A stretch of 37,560 nt of DNA from an uncultured Kangiellaceae bacterium (GCA_905479925.1 CAJQOL010000169.1:1-37560); one strand, 5' to 3'. Shown: positions 8,798 through 18,339, counted from the stretch's first letter. Made by a program: numbers and translations. Notes: generated by a model not told the origin, from the sequence alone.

Positions 8798-9535
8798 CTA
8801 ATTTTTAAGGCTAGGCAAATAATAAATCACATTTCCCTGGTAATCACTTTGTTCTTGGACGGTTAAGCTTTCAAACCACGACTGAGAGGTTAGGCCAGCG
8901 TATAGGCTATCCCAAGAGCCCTCATCGGTTGTATTTACCTCTAATCGGCAAACTCGCGTATTGCAACTAAGGCTTTCTACGAAGTGATCACCGTTTGAAT
9001 TATGTTCGGCTAGGTAACTTGAAATTAAGCTTTCATAATTAGAGGACCATTCGTTAGTATCCGTTGATTGCTCAAATGAAGTTTTAACATTCTCTAGCTC
9101 TTCCGACATTTGAAGAACGACGTTTTTGAATCTATCAGTAAAGGATTGCTTCATACTGTCTTCGAAATCACTAAAGGTCATATTTTTTAAGGCGGGTTTT
9201 GTCGCTAGCTCTGTAACTTTATCAGAGTCTCCTTGCTGCTCTAGGGATTTCTTAAATTGCGCTAGTTGCTGGTTTTGCTCAGTGATGCGATTCTTAAGTA
9301 AAGCAATTTCCTTGTTCTTATTGATCAAAAGTGAAGAGTTCTCATTGCTCATTTGATTAAGTTCGGCTGCGTTAACATTATTTTGTTGCTGCTCGGGTAA
9401 GCCTTGACGCTCTTCGACTGTCGAGCTAACGGGCGTATCGCCATTATGCGTAGGCATCAACAAACTGCTAATAACAGCGAACAACGAAGCGCCTATTATG
9501 GCGGCTATACCGTGACTTATAGCTGACTTACTCAA
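8798..9535 (-). CDS. Membrane-anchored coiled-coil protein, function unknown
   Basis: This 245-residue protein has one N-terminal membrane helix (about 7-28 from the chosen start). A predicted coiled coil follows (about 55-105; LLINKNKEIALLKNRITEQN and onward), then a C-terminal periplasmic domain. That domain contains two cysteines in S-C-N-T-R-V-C-R-L-E-V, likely a disulfide. I chose the TTG at 9535 because AGGAG lies six bases upstream; the TTG at 9550 has that same AGGAG inside the coding frame. The C-terminal pattern of a short disulfide loop followed by an aromatic-rich strand region is seen in uncharacterised gammaproteobacterial envelope proteins, but I cannot name the family. It is divergent from the TonB receptor. 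Confidence 0.65.
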   Translation of the reverse strand: MSKSAISHGIAAIIGASLFAVISSLLMPTHNGDTPVSSTVEERQGLPEQQQNNVNAAELNQMSNENSSLLINKNKEIALLKNRITEQNQQLAQFKKSLEQQGDSDKVTELATKPALKNMTFSDFEDSMKQSFTDRFKNVVLQMSEELENVKTSFEQSTDTNEWSSNYESLISSYLAEHNSNGDHFVESLSCNTRVCRLEVNTTDEGSWDSLYAGLTSQSWFESLTVQEQSDYQGNVIYYLPSLKN

Positions 9536-9818
9536 ATACTTCTCCTGCAAAAAACTTTGACAATCTTACTCAATAAATAGCAACGTCGCCTAGAGATTTA
9601 TACTAACGCCTTAAAGTTAAACTATTCAAGGCGAATAGGGTGGCATCATACCAACGAAATAGCCGTATGGAAATTCCCAGTTTGTAACCGTTGATGAGCC
9701 GTCATTTTAGTGCCAACTCAGCCATTGTGCGGCGCACAAAAATGATTACTCCTCCAATTATCCGTGAATTTTACCCAGTAGAGAGAAAAAACCTACGTAT
9801 ATCAATAGGATAGGGTGA

Positions 9819-9848
9819 TTGTATTACCGCATAACTGTCTGATAGTAT
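9819..9848 (+). promoter_or_regulatory. Probable sigma-70 promoter of the TonB-dependent receptor gene
   Basis: TTGTAT and TAGTAT are separated by 18 bases, and a TG one base before the second box makes an extended -10. It would give a long leader of about 175 bases before the GTG start of the receptor. Confidence 0.45.
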
Positions 9849-9860
9849 AGGTGGTAGTCT

Positions 9861-9910
9861 AGAAGAGGTCGGAGTAGCTTGAGTCAAGCTAATGACGCAG
9901 GTACTCTTCT
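9861..9910 (+). ncRNA. Structured leader element in the 5' UTR of the TonB receptor mRNA
   Basis: An outer stem pairs AGAAGAG (9861-9867) with CTCTTCT (9904-9910). It encloses an inner hairpin AGCTTGA (9876-9882) / TCAAGCT (9884-9890). An alternative pairing, GAGTA (9872-9876) with TACTC (9902-9906), would compete with both. A folded leader downstream of a good promoter suggests RNA-based control, for example a ligand- or protein-responsive switch. I do not recognise the consensus of any known riboswitch. Confidence 0.35.
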
Positions 9911-10029
9911 TCAATAACTAAAACATCGGACCAGTATAAATAAAACAATATCCGGCGCCGGTTGAAGATATACAGAATTCATAAAAATATTAATTATAAG
10001 TAGTAACAACAATCGTAGGAGAAGGAATC

Positions 10030-12465
10030 GTGAAAAATCAAAATAAGCTTTTGGTATCACTTGCTGTAACTATGGCTCTCTATGGTACAAATGTATCCGC
10101 TGAAGAGACCGATCAAGAAGAAGAGGAAGGTTCAAGTAACGTTGTAATTGTTACTGCTCAAAAACGTACTGAACGTATTTCTGAAGTGCCAATTGCGATT
10201 TCTGTTTTTCCGCAAGAGTCTATCGACCAAACTGGTATTCAGGAATTACGTGAAATTGGTGACTTTATTCCGAATATGACCGTTACCCAAGGTACTGATT
10301 TTAACTCACGAATTTTGATTCGTGGTGTTGGTGCCGCTAGCCGTAACATCGGTTTTGACTCTCGTGTAGGTGTATATCTAGATGGCGTATATTTAGGACA
10401 AGGACCTTCAGTTAACCAAGATTTGGTTGATTTGGAGCGAGTTGAAGTATTACGTGGTCCTCAAGGAACATTATTTGGAAAGAATACCGTAGCGGGAGCC
10501 GTTAGTTTGGTTTCAGCTAAACCTAGCGGTGATTTTGAAGGTAAAGGTACTATTAACTTCGGTAATTTTAACGCGGTTGAAGCAAAAGCGAGTATCGACT
10601 TTGGGATAAACGACATGGTGAGCGCTAAATTGGCGTTTTCCACAAGAACCCGAGATGGTTATGTTGAAAATGTTTATACTGAAGGTCAGCTGCCAACCAC
10701 ATTAAATACCGTTGTTGCAGGTGTACCGGTATTTGGGATCCCTCTACCATTTCCAATTGAAACAACCACCCCACCAGATACAAGTGACGACTTAAATAAT
10801 CAAGATACTCAGTCTTATCGCGCTCAATTAAGAATCCAACCAAGCGACCAGTTAGATATTAACATTGCGCTAGATGGCTTAGATTCAGAAAGAATGCCGG
10901 TTCTTGGTCTTCCAATTACCTCAACCTTTGGTGATACCCCTTATGAGTTAACTTACCCTGGTGTAGGGGAAAATGAAGTTAATTGGAGCTTCCAAGGACA
11001 TGAGTCTCGTGATATCAGCGGTGCTAACATGAATATTGATTATGAATTTGAAAATGAATTCACTATTCGCTCAATTTCTGCCATTAGAAATACCGAAATC
11101 AGTTACGGTAATGATACCGATTACTCTCCGATTGATTTTTTGTTCCTGAACTACCGAGATGAATACGAACAAACCACGCAAGAATTTCAGTTAATTTCTC
11201 CAGATGACGCTAGGTTTAAATATGTTTTAGGCGTTTATTATTACGACCAAGAAGCTAATACATTACGTGAAGCTATTGGTGGTGAAGCTGGACTATTTTT
11301 TGGCGTTCCTAAGGGCGGCGGTGCGTTTAACGACGGTGTAGTTAATACCGAAAGCACTGCCATTTATGTGAGTGGTAGTTACGAGTTTAACGACCAATGG
11401 AAGTTAGGGTTCGGTGCTCGTAGCTCCGAGGAAACTAAAGATATTGTTTGGAATCTTGACGGAACTACCTCGGGTGCCTTTGGAATTGGTACGACTGCAG
11501 CTGGTGGTTTAATTGACTCTAGAAAAGATACAAATTTTTCACCAGCAATAAGCTTGAACTGGGCCGTTTCAGAAACCCTAAATACTTATATTAAAACCTC
11601 TACAGGCTTTAAGTCGGGTGGTTTTAATCTGGACTTTATTACACCTTTAGACCTAGCTGCCGGAATTGAGTTTGACAAAGAAACGGTTGATAGCACGGAA
11701 ATCGGTTTGAAAGCGTCAATGCTAGAAGAGCGTTTAACGATTAACCTAGCGTATTTTGATGCTAACTACGAAGACTACCAAGTTAATCAGTTCTTTGACC
11801 TTGGATTTGACCCGGTTACTGGTACTCAGTTAACTTCTATAAGAATCACAAATGCTGCGGAAGTCGATACTAGTGGTTTAGAAGTTGAAGCAATGTATAA
11901 GGTTAATGATGAACTAACTATTAATGGTTCATTTGGTTTATTGGACGCTGAATTTGCAGACTTTCCTGGTGGTACATCAGCTATTGACCCTGTAAGTGGT
12001 GCAGCGGTACCTGTGAATGCCGCTGGAAATGATTTGCCTGGAGCAGCGGATATTAATGCTTCTTTAGGTATTCAATATTACACCAGTGTTGATTCTTGGA
12101 GCACTGACCTTCTTTTCCGTTTAGATGCGACTCATACTGGAGAGTATTTCACGACGATTCAAAATGAGAAAACGCGTGAGCTAACCGGAAGTCATCCATT
12201 AACTTTTGCTCTTGATCCGGCTAACTCAGCTGCGTTAGGGGCACAGCCAAACACCGTTGATTACGGGTACATTGGTGCGACTACTATGTTAAATGGTCGA
12301 ATCGGTATTATTAACCAAGCAGGTGATTGGGAAGTTTATTTGTGGGGTCGTAACTTAACCGATGAAGATGAAGCTGTTGATAGCTTCCGTGAATTCTTTG
12401 GAACGTTAGTTAATACACCTAGACAGCCACGCACCTATGGTGTTGAGGTTACATACAACTTCTAG
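10030..12465 (+). CDS. TonB-dependent outer-membrane receptor
   Basis: This 811-residue protein starts at a GTG with a strong ribosome binding site. It has a signal peptide (about 1-24, ending NVSA) and a short Glu-rich spacer. A TonB-box-like segment, NVVIVTA, lies near residue 40, and the plug domain (about 55-165) includes the motif RGPQGTLFGKNTVAGAVS. A 22-strand-type beta-barrel fills the rest and ends with the aromatic C-terminus YGVEVTYNF needed for barrel insertion. The family imports scarce substrates such as siderophores, vitamin B12, sugars or peptides with energy from TonB-ExbBD. The VIVTAQKR plug group is common in marine bacteria. No substrate can be named, and no SusD or metabolic cluster adjoins it; the nearest peptidase is the M19 enzyme downstream on the opposite strand. 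Expression probably responds to the structured leader. Confidence 0.93.
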   Translation: MKNQNKLLVSLAVTMALYGTNVSAEETDQEEEEGSSNVVIVTAQKRTERISEVPIAISVFPQESIDQTGIQELREIGDFIPNMTVTQGTDFNSRILIRGVGAASRNIGFDSRVGVYLDGVYLGQGPSVNQDLVDLERVEVLRGPQGTLFGKNTVAGAVSLVSAKPSGDFEGKGTINFGNFNAVEAKASIDFGINDMVSAKLAFSTRTRDGYVENVYTEGQLPTTLNTVVAGVPVFGIPLPFPIETTTPPDTSDDLNNQDTQSYRAQLRIQPSDQLDINIALDGLDSERMPVLGLPITSTFGDTPYELTYPGVGENEVNWSFQGHESRDISGANMNIDYEFENEFTIRSISAIRNTEISYGNDTDYSPIDFLFLNYRDEYEQTTQEFQLISPDDARFKYVLGVYYYDQEANTLREAIGGEAGLFFGVPKGGGAFNDGVVNTESTAIYVSGSYEFNDQWKLGFGARSSEETKDIVWNLDGTTSGAFGIGTTAAGGLIDSRKDTNFSPAISLNWAVSETLNTYIKTSTGFKSGGFNLDFITPLDLAAGIEFDKETVDSTEIGLKASMLEERLTINLAYFDANYEDYQVNQFFDLGFDPVTGTQLTSIRITNAAEVDTSGLEVEAMYKVNDELTINGSFGLLDAEFADFPGGTSAIDPVSGAAVPVNAAGNDLPGAADINASLGIQYYTSVDSWSTDLLFRLDATHTGEYFTTIQNEKTRELTGSHPLTFALDPANSAALGAQPNTVDYGYIGATTMLNGRIGIINQAGDWEVYLWGRNLTDEDEAVDSFREFFGTLVNTPRQPRTYGVEVTYNF

Positions 12466-12483
12466 TTGGTTGTGTGATATTTT

Positions 12484-12515
12484 AAAAAGGGAAGCTTTAA
12501 GCTTCCCTTTTTTTT
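12484..12515 (+). terminator. Rho-independent terminator of the TonB receptor gene
   Basis: GGGAAGC and GCTTCCC pair around a five-base loop. The stem is preceded by AAAAA and followed by eight T residues, 19 bases after the stop codon. The A-rich and T-rich flanks make it usable in both directions, so it could also stop readthrough from the convergent M19 gene. Confidence 0.9.
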
Positions 12516-12770
12516 GGGCGCAATATTAAAAAATTAGCACGAATCAAACTATTACCAAAAATATTTTTAACTTTGTTTAAAACTAGAAATACAAGGTGAC
12601 TATTACGACTTGCTTCTGCAAAGTGTCTGTTAGGAGTTTTGAAGTTCGAGGGGGGCGGTCACATATAGGCATTGAAGTTTTTTAACCGAAACAAAGATAA
12701 TTGTATCAGCCGCTTGCCAATTAATCATAACCACGGTTAGCAATACGAAAACTTTTAGAAACAGGAATAT
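12516..12770. other. Spacer between convergent genes
   Basis: Apart from the terminator at its left edge I see no gene, RNA or repeat here. The gene-free gap runs from 12466 to 12770 between the ends of two convergent genes. Confidence 0.5.
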
Positions 12771-13961
12771 CTAATCGGGCAAATTTTTAAGTAAAACTCG
12801 TTTAATATTGTCACCCATTATAAGTCTAATATCTTGCTCACTAATACCTAACTTTAAAAGCTCATCAATAATTTTCGGCAAGCCGGTTACATCAAACGCT
12901 GTAGTTACTGCGCCGTCAAAATCTGAGCCTAAGCCGACATGCTGAGCGCCGACTAAGTCTGAGGTGTATTTAATAGCGCTAGCAATAGTTTTAGCATCAG
13001 TCCCGCAGGTAGCGGCTTCAAACATGGCTATTCCGATAACGCCACCGGTTGACGCGATCCCCTTGAGTTGGTCATCGGACAAATTCCTAATATTATCGCA
13101 GGTACCTTTTACTCCTGTGTGAGAAACAATGAGTGGTTTATTTGCTATAGACAAAACATCGTTAATTAGTTGTGGAGAGGCATGGGATAAGTCTACCAAT
13201 ATATTCCTTTTTTCCATTTCACTAATTAACAGACGTCCAAATTCAGTAATGCCCCCTTTGACGATACCATGCGCTGACCCTCCAACTTCATTATCAAAAA
13301 AATGAGTTAAACCTATCATGGTGACACCCGCCGACGATAAGTCGTTTAAGGTTTTTATATCTCCGTGTAGAGCTTGCGCTCCTTCAATACCAATAAAAGC
13401 CGCGGTCATATTATTGTTTTCAGTCCGGTCGATTAGATAGGTTGATAAGTCGCGTTTTGTTTTTATCACTTTAAGTCTACCGCCGGAATCTATTGCATAC
13501 TGCTCAAGCTCATTGATTTGGGTAAGAACTCGCTCGGTTAAGTTGTACCAGGAACTAAAAGGCCTTCCTTGTATTGCAAACGGTAATGTTAATTGATCTG
13601 AGTCAGATGGATTAGAGTCAAAATTTAGGCCTCTCGGAACTTTATTGACAATCGTAAAACCTTGTAAAGCTACATTTGCCTCAATCATCCTAGGAATGTC
13701 TTGATGGCCGTGTTGATGTTGATGATTAATATCTCTCTTCCAAAGAAGTACGTCACTATGTAGGTCAGAGACAAAATCAAGTGAGTCGTATAACTTCGTT
13801 GCTTCTGGGCTCACGGTATACGGCGGCAATAAAGTAACCTTGTTCATTCTCTTATCTATCATTTCAGGAACAACCATATGAATAGCAATGATGGTCGACA
13901 TTAAAATAGCAAAACCGATAACGGAATATTTGAAAATTGGTGAGAAATTTTGTGGGCGCAT
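12771..13961 (-). CDS. M19 family (renal-type membrane) dipeptidase
   Basis: This 396-residue protein has an N-terminal hydrophobic anchor (about 11-31) followed by a periplasmic TIM-barrel amidohydrolase domain. The binuclear zinc residues of the family are visible: His68 and Asp70 in DLHSD, Glu193 in GIEGAQAL, His in VDLSHAS and His in IVSHTG. The Asp of GLGSDFDG, conserved near the C-terminus, is also present. The enzyme hydrolyses dipeptides, including some D-amino-acid or beta-lactam substrates in relatives. A His-rich stretch (about 82-87, HQHQHGH) follows the first zinc motif and is unusual. The gene is divergent from an amino-acid permease with only about 115 bases between them. Dipeptide hydrolysis followed by amino-acid uptake is a plausible joint role. 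Confidence 0.93.
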   Translation of the reverse strand: MRPQNFSPIFKYSVIGFAILMSTIIAIHMVVPEMIDKRMNKVTLLPPYTVSPEATKLYDSLDFVSDLHSDVLLWKRDINHQHQHGHQDIPRMIEANVALQGFTIVNKVPRGLNFDSNPSDSDQLTLPFAIQGRPFSSWYNLTERVLTQINELEQYAIDSGGRLKVIKTKRDLSTYLIDRTENNNMTAAFIGIEGAQALHGDIKTLNDLSSAGVTMIGLTHFFDNEVGGSAHGIVKGGITEFGRLLISEMEKRNILVDLSHASPQLINDVLSIANKPLIVSHTGVKGTCDNIRNLSDDQLKGIASTGGVIGIAMFEAATCGTDAKTIASAIKYTSDLVGAQHVGLGSDFDGAVTTAFDVTGLPKIIDELLKLGISEQDIRLIMGDNIKRVLLKNLPD

Positions 13962-14076
13962 TTATATTATTTTTTCAGTCTTTTATTGGGTTAAATCATG
14001 GTACTCTAGCAGCACATAGTTTTCCAGAATGTTAGCTTTAGAGTAGGCATTTCAATGATTTAATTGGAGTTAATTA

Positions 14077-15381
14077 GTGGCTAGAGATCAACTTTTTAGT
14101 AACAATACGGCCATCGCGGTAGTTGTTGCTAATATGATCGGAACCGGTGTTTTTACTAGCCTTGGTTTTCAACTACTTGATATTCAATCTGGCTTCCCAC
14201 TTTTATTGCTTTGGGTTGTCGGTGGCATTACTGCGCTATGCGGCGCATTGACTTATGCTGAACTGGGGGCGTCGTTGCCTCGTAGCGGTGGAGAGTATAA
14301 TTTTTTAACGGAGTGTTATAACCCAGTAGCTGGATTCATTTCAGGTTGGATTTCCTCAACCGTTGGATTTGCGGCTCCGGTAGCACTAGCTGCTATAACC
14401 TTTGGTGCGTACCTATCTTCTGTACTACCTTTCCTCAATGAAGTTTGGCTAGCGATTGGTTTGATCGTCATTTTGACCCTTGTACATAGTTCTAGTCATA
14501 AGAATAGCGCGGGTTGGCAGTATTTCTTTACGGTGATCAAGCTCGCCCTCATTGTGTTGTTTTGCCTTTCCGCTGTGCTGCTTGTAGAAACACCCCAACC
14601 AATAAGTTTTGTTCCGGTTGATGGGGACTTTTCGGCGGTATTTTCCGGTGCGTTTGCGGTTTCCTTAATTTATGTCAGTTATGCATATAACGGTTGGAAT
14701 GCCGCAACCTATTTAAGTAGTGAATTAGATAAACCACAGCAAAATTTGCCAAGAATATTAATCATCGGCACAGTCGTAGTCACAATTTCTTACTTAGCGC
14801 TTAATTTCGTTTTTCTTTATTCTACGCCGATTGAAAGTATGGCGGGTAAAGTTGAGGTTGGTTATGAGGTGGCTAAGTCTATATTCGGCGAAACCGGTGC
14901 AAAAGTGACGGGAATAATAATGTCTCTATTGCTTGTTTCAACGGTCAGTGCCATGACTATGGCCGGGCCTCGAGTGCTGCAAGTTATTGGTGAAGATTTC
15001 AGCTTATTTAGACCTCTAGCGAAACTTAATTGTTCGGGTATTCCAGCTAGGGCTATTTTGTTTCAATCGTTGATCGCGCTAATTTTTGTTTTGACTTCAA
15101 GCTTTGAATCCATTCTTGTATTCGCTGGTTTTGCGTTGGCGTTGAACAATTTTTTTGCAGTTCTTGGTATTTTTGTACTACGAATAAAGCGGCCGAGTCT
15201 TCGTCGTCCTTATAGAACTTGGTTGTACCCAGCTCCACCTCTTATTTTTCTTGGTTTAACCGGGTGGACTCTAGCGTACTTGTTAATGGAGAAGCCTTAT
15301 GAAGCATTAAGGAGCCTGTTATTAATCGTTGGTGGAGGCGTTCTCTACCTAATAACGGCTCATTTTGGGGCGGATAAGTAG
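14077..15381 (+). CDS. APC-superfamily amino-acid permease
   Basis: This 434-residue inner-membrane protein has about 12 hydrophobic helices. The N-terminal motif N-M-I-G-T-G-V-F (about 19-26) in helix 1 is the unwound substrate-binding segment of the APC fold. G-A-L-T-Y-A-E-L-G (about 56-64) in helix 2 is typical of amino-acid transporters of the LAT/APA type. The likely function is secondary uptake or exchange of amino acids; the substrate is not deducible. I chose the GTG at 14077, with TGGAG about seven bases upstream. An extended -10-like TGGTACTCT lies at 13999-14007, but its -35 is poor. It is the divergent neighbour of the M19 dipeptidase and precedes the sensor kinase. Confidence 0.92.
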   Translation: MARDQLFSNNTAIAVVVANMIGTGVFTSLGFQLLDIQSGFPLLLLWVVGGITALCGALTYAELGASLPRSGGEYNFLTECYNPVAGFISGWISSTVGFAAPVALAAITFGAYLSSVLPFLNEVWLAIGLIVILTLVHSSSHKNSAGWQYFFTVIKLALIVLFCLSAVLLVETPQPISFVPVDGDFSAVFSGAFAVSLIYVSYAYNGWNAATYLSSELDKPQQNLPRILIIGTVVVTISYLALNFVFLYSTPIESMAGKVEVGYEVAKSIFGETGAKVTGIIMSLLLVSTVSAMTMAGPRVLQVIGEDFSLFRPLAKLNCSGIPARAILFQSLIALIFVLTSSFESILVFAGFALALNNFFAVLGIFVLRIKRPSLRRPYRTWLYPAPPLIFLGLTGWTLAYLLMEKPYEALRSLLLIVGGGVLYLITAHFGADK

Positions 15382-15510
15382 GTTTTGATGACATTAGGAT
15401 GCCAAAGCTAACTAAAAACAAGCAATAAACCAGCGAAAAGCTCAATTTCTTACTAAAATTAAATAAGATTCTGTTACTGGGTTAAGCTCCTTGCCGTTCA
15501 ATAAACTATT

Positions 15511-18339
15511 ATGAAATTTGCTGTTTGCCATATAGTTGGCTTCTTGATCACTTGTTGGATGTCTTTAGCGACTGCTGAAGAGTCCTCAATGGATGATAAA
15601 GGTCTACCGACTAAAACTGCTAAAACTTATAAAATAGCCATTGTTAAGAACAATGCACCTTTTAGTTTTGTCCTCCCTGACGGAAGTACTACCGGTCTCT
15701 ACGCTGAATTTTGGAAACTCTGGTCAAAGACCAATGGCATTCCTATTGAGTTCTTGCCGGGAACCTTAGCGGATTCTTTTGAAGCTCTACGCACCAAAAA
15801 AGCGGATTTTCATGCAGGACTATTTATAAACGAAGATCGCCTCGCTTGGGGGGATTTTTCATTGCCAATTCATCGAGTCGATACGGAAGTCTTTTTTAGG
15901 GATACTGGCCAGGCATTTCCTAAACTCGAAGATATGAAAGGACAGATCATAGCGGTCCAAGAAGCCTCCTTTCAGCATCGATATCTTAAGGATAACTATC
16001 CCAATCTCAAAATCGTTGCGTTTGATAAAGCCGAAGAAATACTTAATGAACTGCTTAACGAAGAAATCGCGGGTATTGTTAGTGAAGTCCCGTATATGAA
16101 TGCGCAAATTGCAAGAATGGGGTTAGTTGGAGTATTCCAATCAAGCGGCGAAAAATTATTATCTAATCAAGTTCATGCATTTATTCCTGCCAAGAATAGC
16201 TCTATCAAAACAATTTTAGATGAAGGAATAAATCGGATACCTCGTCAGCAAGTTAGCGCATTGGAACAAAAATGGGTGCCGGATGCTGTACCATTTTTCA
16301 GTTCTTTATCGAGCTTAGGTTCTTTAACTAGTCAGGAGATCGATTGGTTAAATGAACACCCAAGGCTGTCCCTAGGGGTCGATCAACTTTGGTCTCCGTT
16401 CGAGTTTGTTGATGAAAAAGGCGAGTATGTTGGTTTAATTTCAGATTACGTGGAAGTTGTGGCGGAAAAGCTAGATATCGATTTAACACCGAATTTACAA
16501 TTTGGCTGGAATGAAGCCTTGGAAGAGTTATTAAAAGGGAATTTAGATGTTATGCCTGCGATAGTTCGAACCGAAAATCGTAAAGATGATTTGCTGTTTA
16601 CTAAACCCTATATTGCTCTATCATCAGTTATTGTTACTCGAAAGGACTCCTTTTACGTTAATAATCTGGACGATCTAGAAGGGAAAACCGTCGGTGTTAT
16701 TGGTGGTTATGCCTTCGAAGAAAATATCAGAAGAGATTACCCTAACCTAAACTTGGTTCAAGTTAAAAGTGTCGTGGACGGCCTACTCGGGGTCCAGAAT
16801 GGCGATATCGACTGTTTTGTGGAAACATTAGCAGCAATTAATTACGAGATCAGTAAAAATAACATTAGCAATGTGATTGTTGCAGCGCCGACACCTTATA
16901 AATTAGAACTTTCTATGGCGGTTCGGAAAGGTTTAGAGCCGTTGGTTCCAATATTAAATAAAGCGTTAGCGTCTATCAGCACTCGTCAAAAAGCTAGATT
17001 TGCGAATGATTGGTTAGCCGTTGAAGTAACTATCGGAACTAATCTATGGACTTTTGCGAGCTGGGCGGTACCAATACTCGCTATTTTATTGGCTATTATC
17101 TTGTTCATTCTGAAGTCAAACAGGCGACTTCAATATGAAATTTTTGAACGAAGAAAAGTGGAGTCTTCCCTAGAGCTTGCTAAAGAGAAAGCAGAGAAAG
17201 CCAACCAAGCCAAAGCGGACTTTTTGGCCAATATGAGTCATGAAATACGTACTCCAATGAACGCTGTCGTTGGTATGTCGCACTTGTTGAGTGAGTCTGG
17301 ACTTACCGACAGGCAAGACGAGTATAATAAAACCTTAAGTGCATCGGCTTCGTCTTTATTGGTACTCATAGATGATATTCTTGACCTTTCAAAAGTAGAA
17401 GCAGGAAAATTAGAGATTGAGTACTCACCATTTCATTTAACCGATGTCATCAGTAATATTGAAGCGCAAGTCCGTTTAATTATTGACAATCAATCAATCA
17501 GTCTCAGGTCGAAGCTAAGCAAAGATTTACCACATACGCTCTACGGTGACGCGTTCCGCATAGGCCAAATTCTGCTAAATTTAACCAATAATGCCGCCAA
17601 GTTTACTTCAGAGGGCAAGATCGAAATTAAGGTTGATGTAGAGTCCAAAGTTGATGGTCGAATTAAATTGCTAGTATCGATTAGTGATACTGGCATCGGT
17701 ATGACTGAAGAGCAACAAAACAAGCTATTCCGCACCTACAGTCAGGCAGATTCCTCAACAACAAGAAAGTATGGCGGCACAGGGCTAGGTTTAACAATCT
17801 GCAAAAAACTCTGCGAGTTAATGGGCGGGGATATATGGCTTGAAAGTGAATATGGTAAAGGGAGTAAATTTTATTTTACCGTGACACTAAATTACGAAGA
17901 GGCCGAACTCTCTAGCAGTGAAGTCAAAATATCGAAAGCTGAGCAGCAAGAGAGTGATTATTCAACCTTGCTGGATAAGGAAATATTGTTAGTTGATGAT
18001 AATGAAATTAACTTAATGGTCGCTAAATCTATTTTGGCGAAAGTTGGGATAAAAGTTACCACTGCAACAAATGGAAAAATTGCTACTGAGCTTGTTGCCA
18101 GCAACCATTTCGACGCTGTCTTAATGGATATACAAATGCCCGTAATGGACGGTTTTGAAGCGACAGCGGAAATCAAAGACAGCCTAGGATTTCTCGAGTT
18201 ACCCATAATTGCCGTCTCCGCCAATGTCATGAAAACTGACATTGAGCGTTCTGAATCTGCAGGTATGGTTGCTCATATAGGCAAACCTCTCAGAGTTAAG
18301 CATTTATTAGATACTTTATTGGAACATACTAAGGTTTAA
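15511..18339 (+). CDS. Hybrid sensor histidine kinase with two periplasmic solute-binding domains (BvgS-like)
   Basis: This 942-residue protein has a signal peptide (about 1-22). Two tandem SBP_bac_3 amino-acid-binding-type domains follow in the periplasm (about 37-255 and 286-508), then one membrane helix (about 515-540) and a short coiled linker. The HisKA domain has the phospho-acceptor His577 in MSHEIRTP. The ATPase domain shows NLTNNAAKF, DTGIGM and GGTGLGL. A receiver domain at the C-terminus has DDNEIN and phospho-acceptor Asp873 in MDIQMPVMDG. Unlike BvgS it has no PAS and no Hpt domain, so phosphate must pass to a separate Hpt protein, or the receiver acts as a sink. No response regulator gene adjoins it. 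Placement after an amino-acid permease hints at amino-acid sensing. No clear ribosome binding site is seen before the ATG. Confidence 0.92.
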   Translation: MKFAVCHIVGFLITCWMSLATAEESSMDDKGLPTKTAKTYKIAIVKNNAPFSFVLPDGSTTGLYAEFWKLWSKTNGIPIEFLPGTLADSFEALRTKKADFHAGLFINEDRLAWGDFSLPIHRVDTEVFFRDTGQAFPKLEDMKGQIIAVQEASFQHRYLKDNYPNLKIVAFDKAEEILNELLNEEIAGIVSEVPYMNAQIARMGLVGVFQSSGEKLLSNQVHAFIPAKNSSIKTILDEGINRIPRQQVSALEQKWVPDAVPFFSSLSSLGSLTSQEIDWLNEHPRLSLGVDQLWSPFEFVDEKGEYVGLISDYVEVVAEKLDIDLTPNLQFGWNEALEELLKGNLDVMPAIVRTENRKDDLLFTKPYIALSSVIVTRKDSFYVNNLDDLEGKTVGVIGGYAFEENIRRDYPNLNLVQVKSVVDGLLGVQNGDIDCFVETLAAINYEISKNNISNVIVAAPTPYKLELSMAVRKGLEPLVPILNKALASISTRQKARFANDWLAVEVTIGTNLWTFASWAVPILAILLAIILFILKSNRRLQYEIFERRKVESSLELAKEKAEKANQAKADFLANMSHEIRTPMNAVVGMSHLLSESGLTDRQDEYNKTLSASASSLLVLIDDILDLSKVEAGKLEIEYSPFHLTDVISNIEAQVRLIIDNQSISLRSKLSKDLPHTLYGDAFRIGQILLNLTNNAAKFTSEGKIEIKVDVESKVDGRIKLLVSISDTGIGMTEEQQNKLFRTYSQADSSTTRKYGGTGLGLTICKKLCELMGGDIWLESEYGKGSKFYFTVTLNYEEAELSSSEVKISKAEQQESDYSTLLDKEILLVDDNEINLMVAKSILAKVGIKVTTATNGKIATELVASNHFDAVLMDIQMPVMDGFEATAEIKDSLGFLELPIIAVSANVMKTDIERSESAGMVAHIGKPLRVKHLLDTLLEHTKV

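Larger units (their letters stand above)
9551..10029. promoter_or_regulatory. Intergenic regulatory region between divergent genes
   Basis: This stretch of almost 480 bases holds no convincing gene. It contains the receptor-gene promoter and leader structure listed separately. A perfect 10-bp palindrome CCGGCGCCGG lies at 9952-9961, inside the receptor leader. Just before the receptor start is the strong ribosome binding site AGGAGAAGGAAT. The left part (9551-9800) should contain the promoter of the minus-strand gene, but I could not pick one confidently. Confidence 0.5.

Noticed and set aside
9861..9910. A named riboswitch (lysine, SAM, TPP, cobalamin)
   Set aside because: The GAGG-like start recalls the lysine type, but the other conserved core elements are missing, so no class was assigned.
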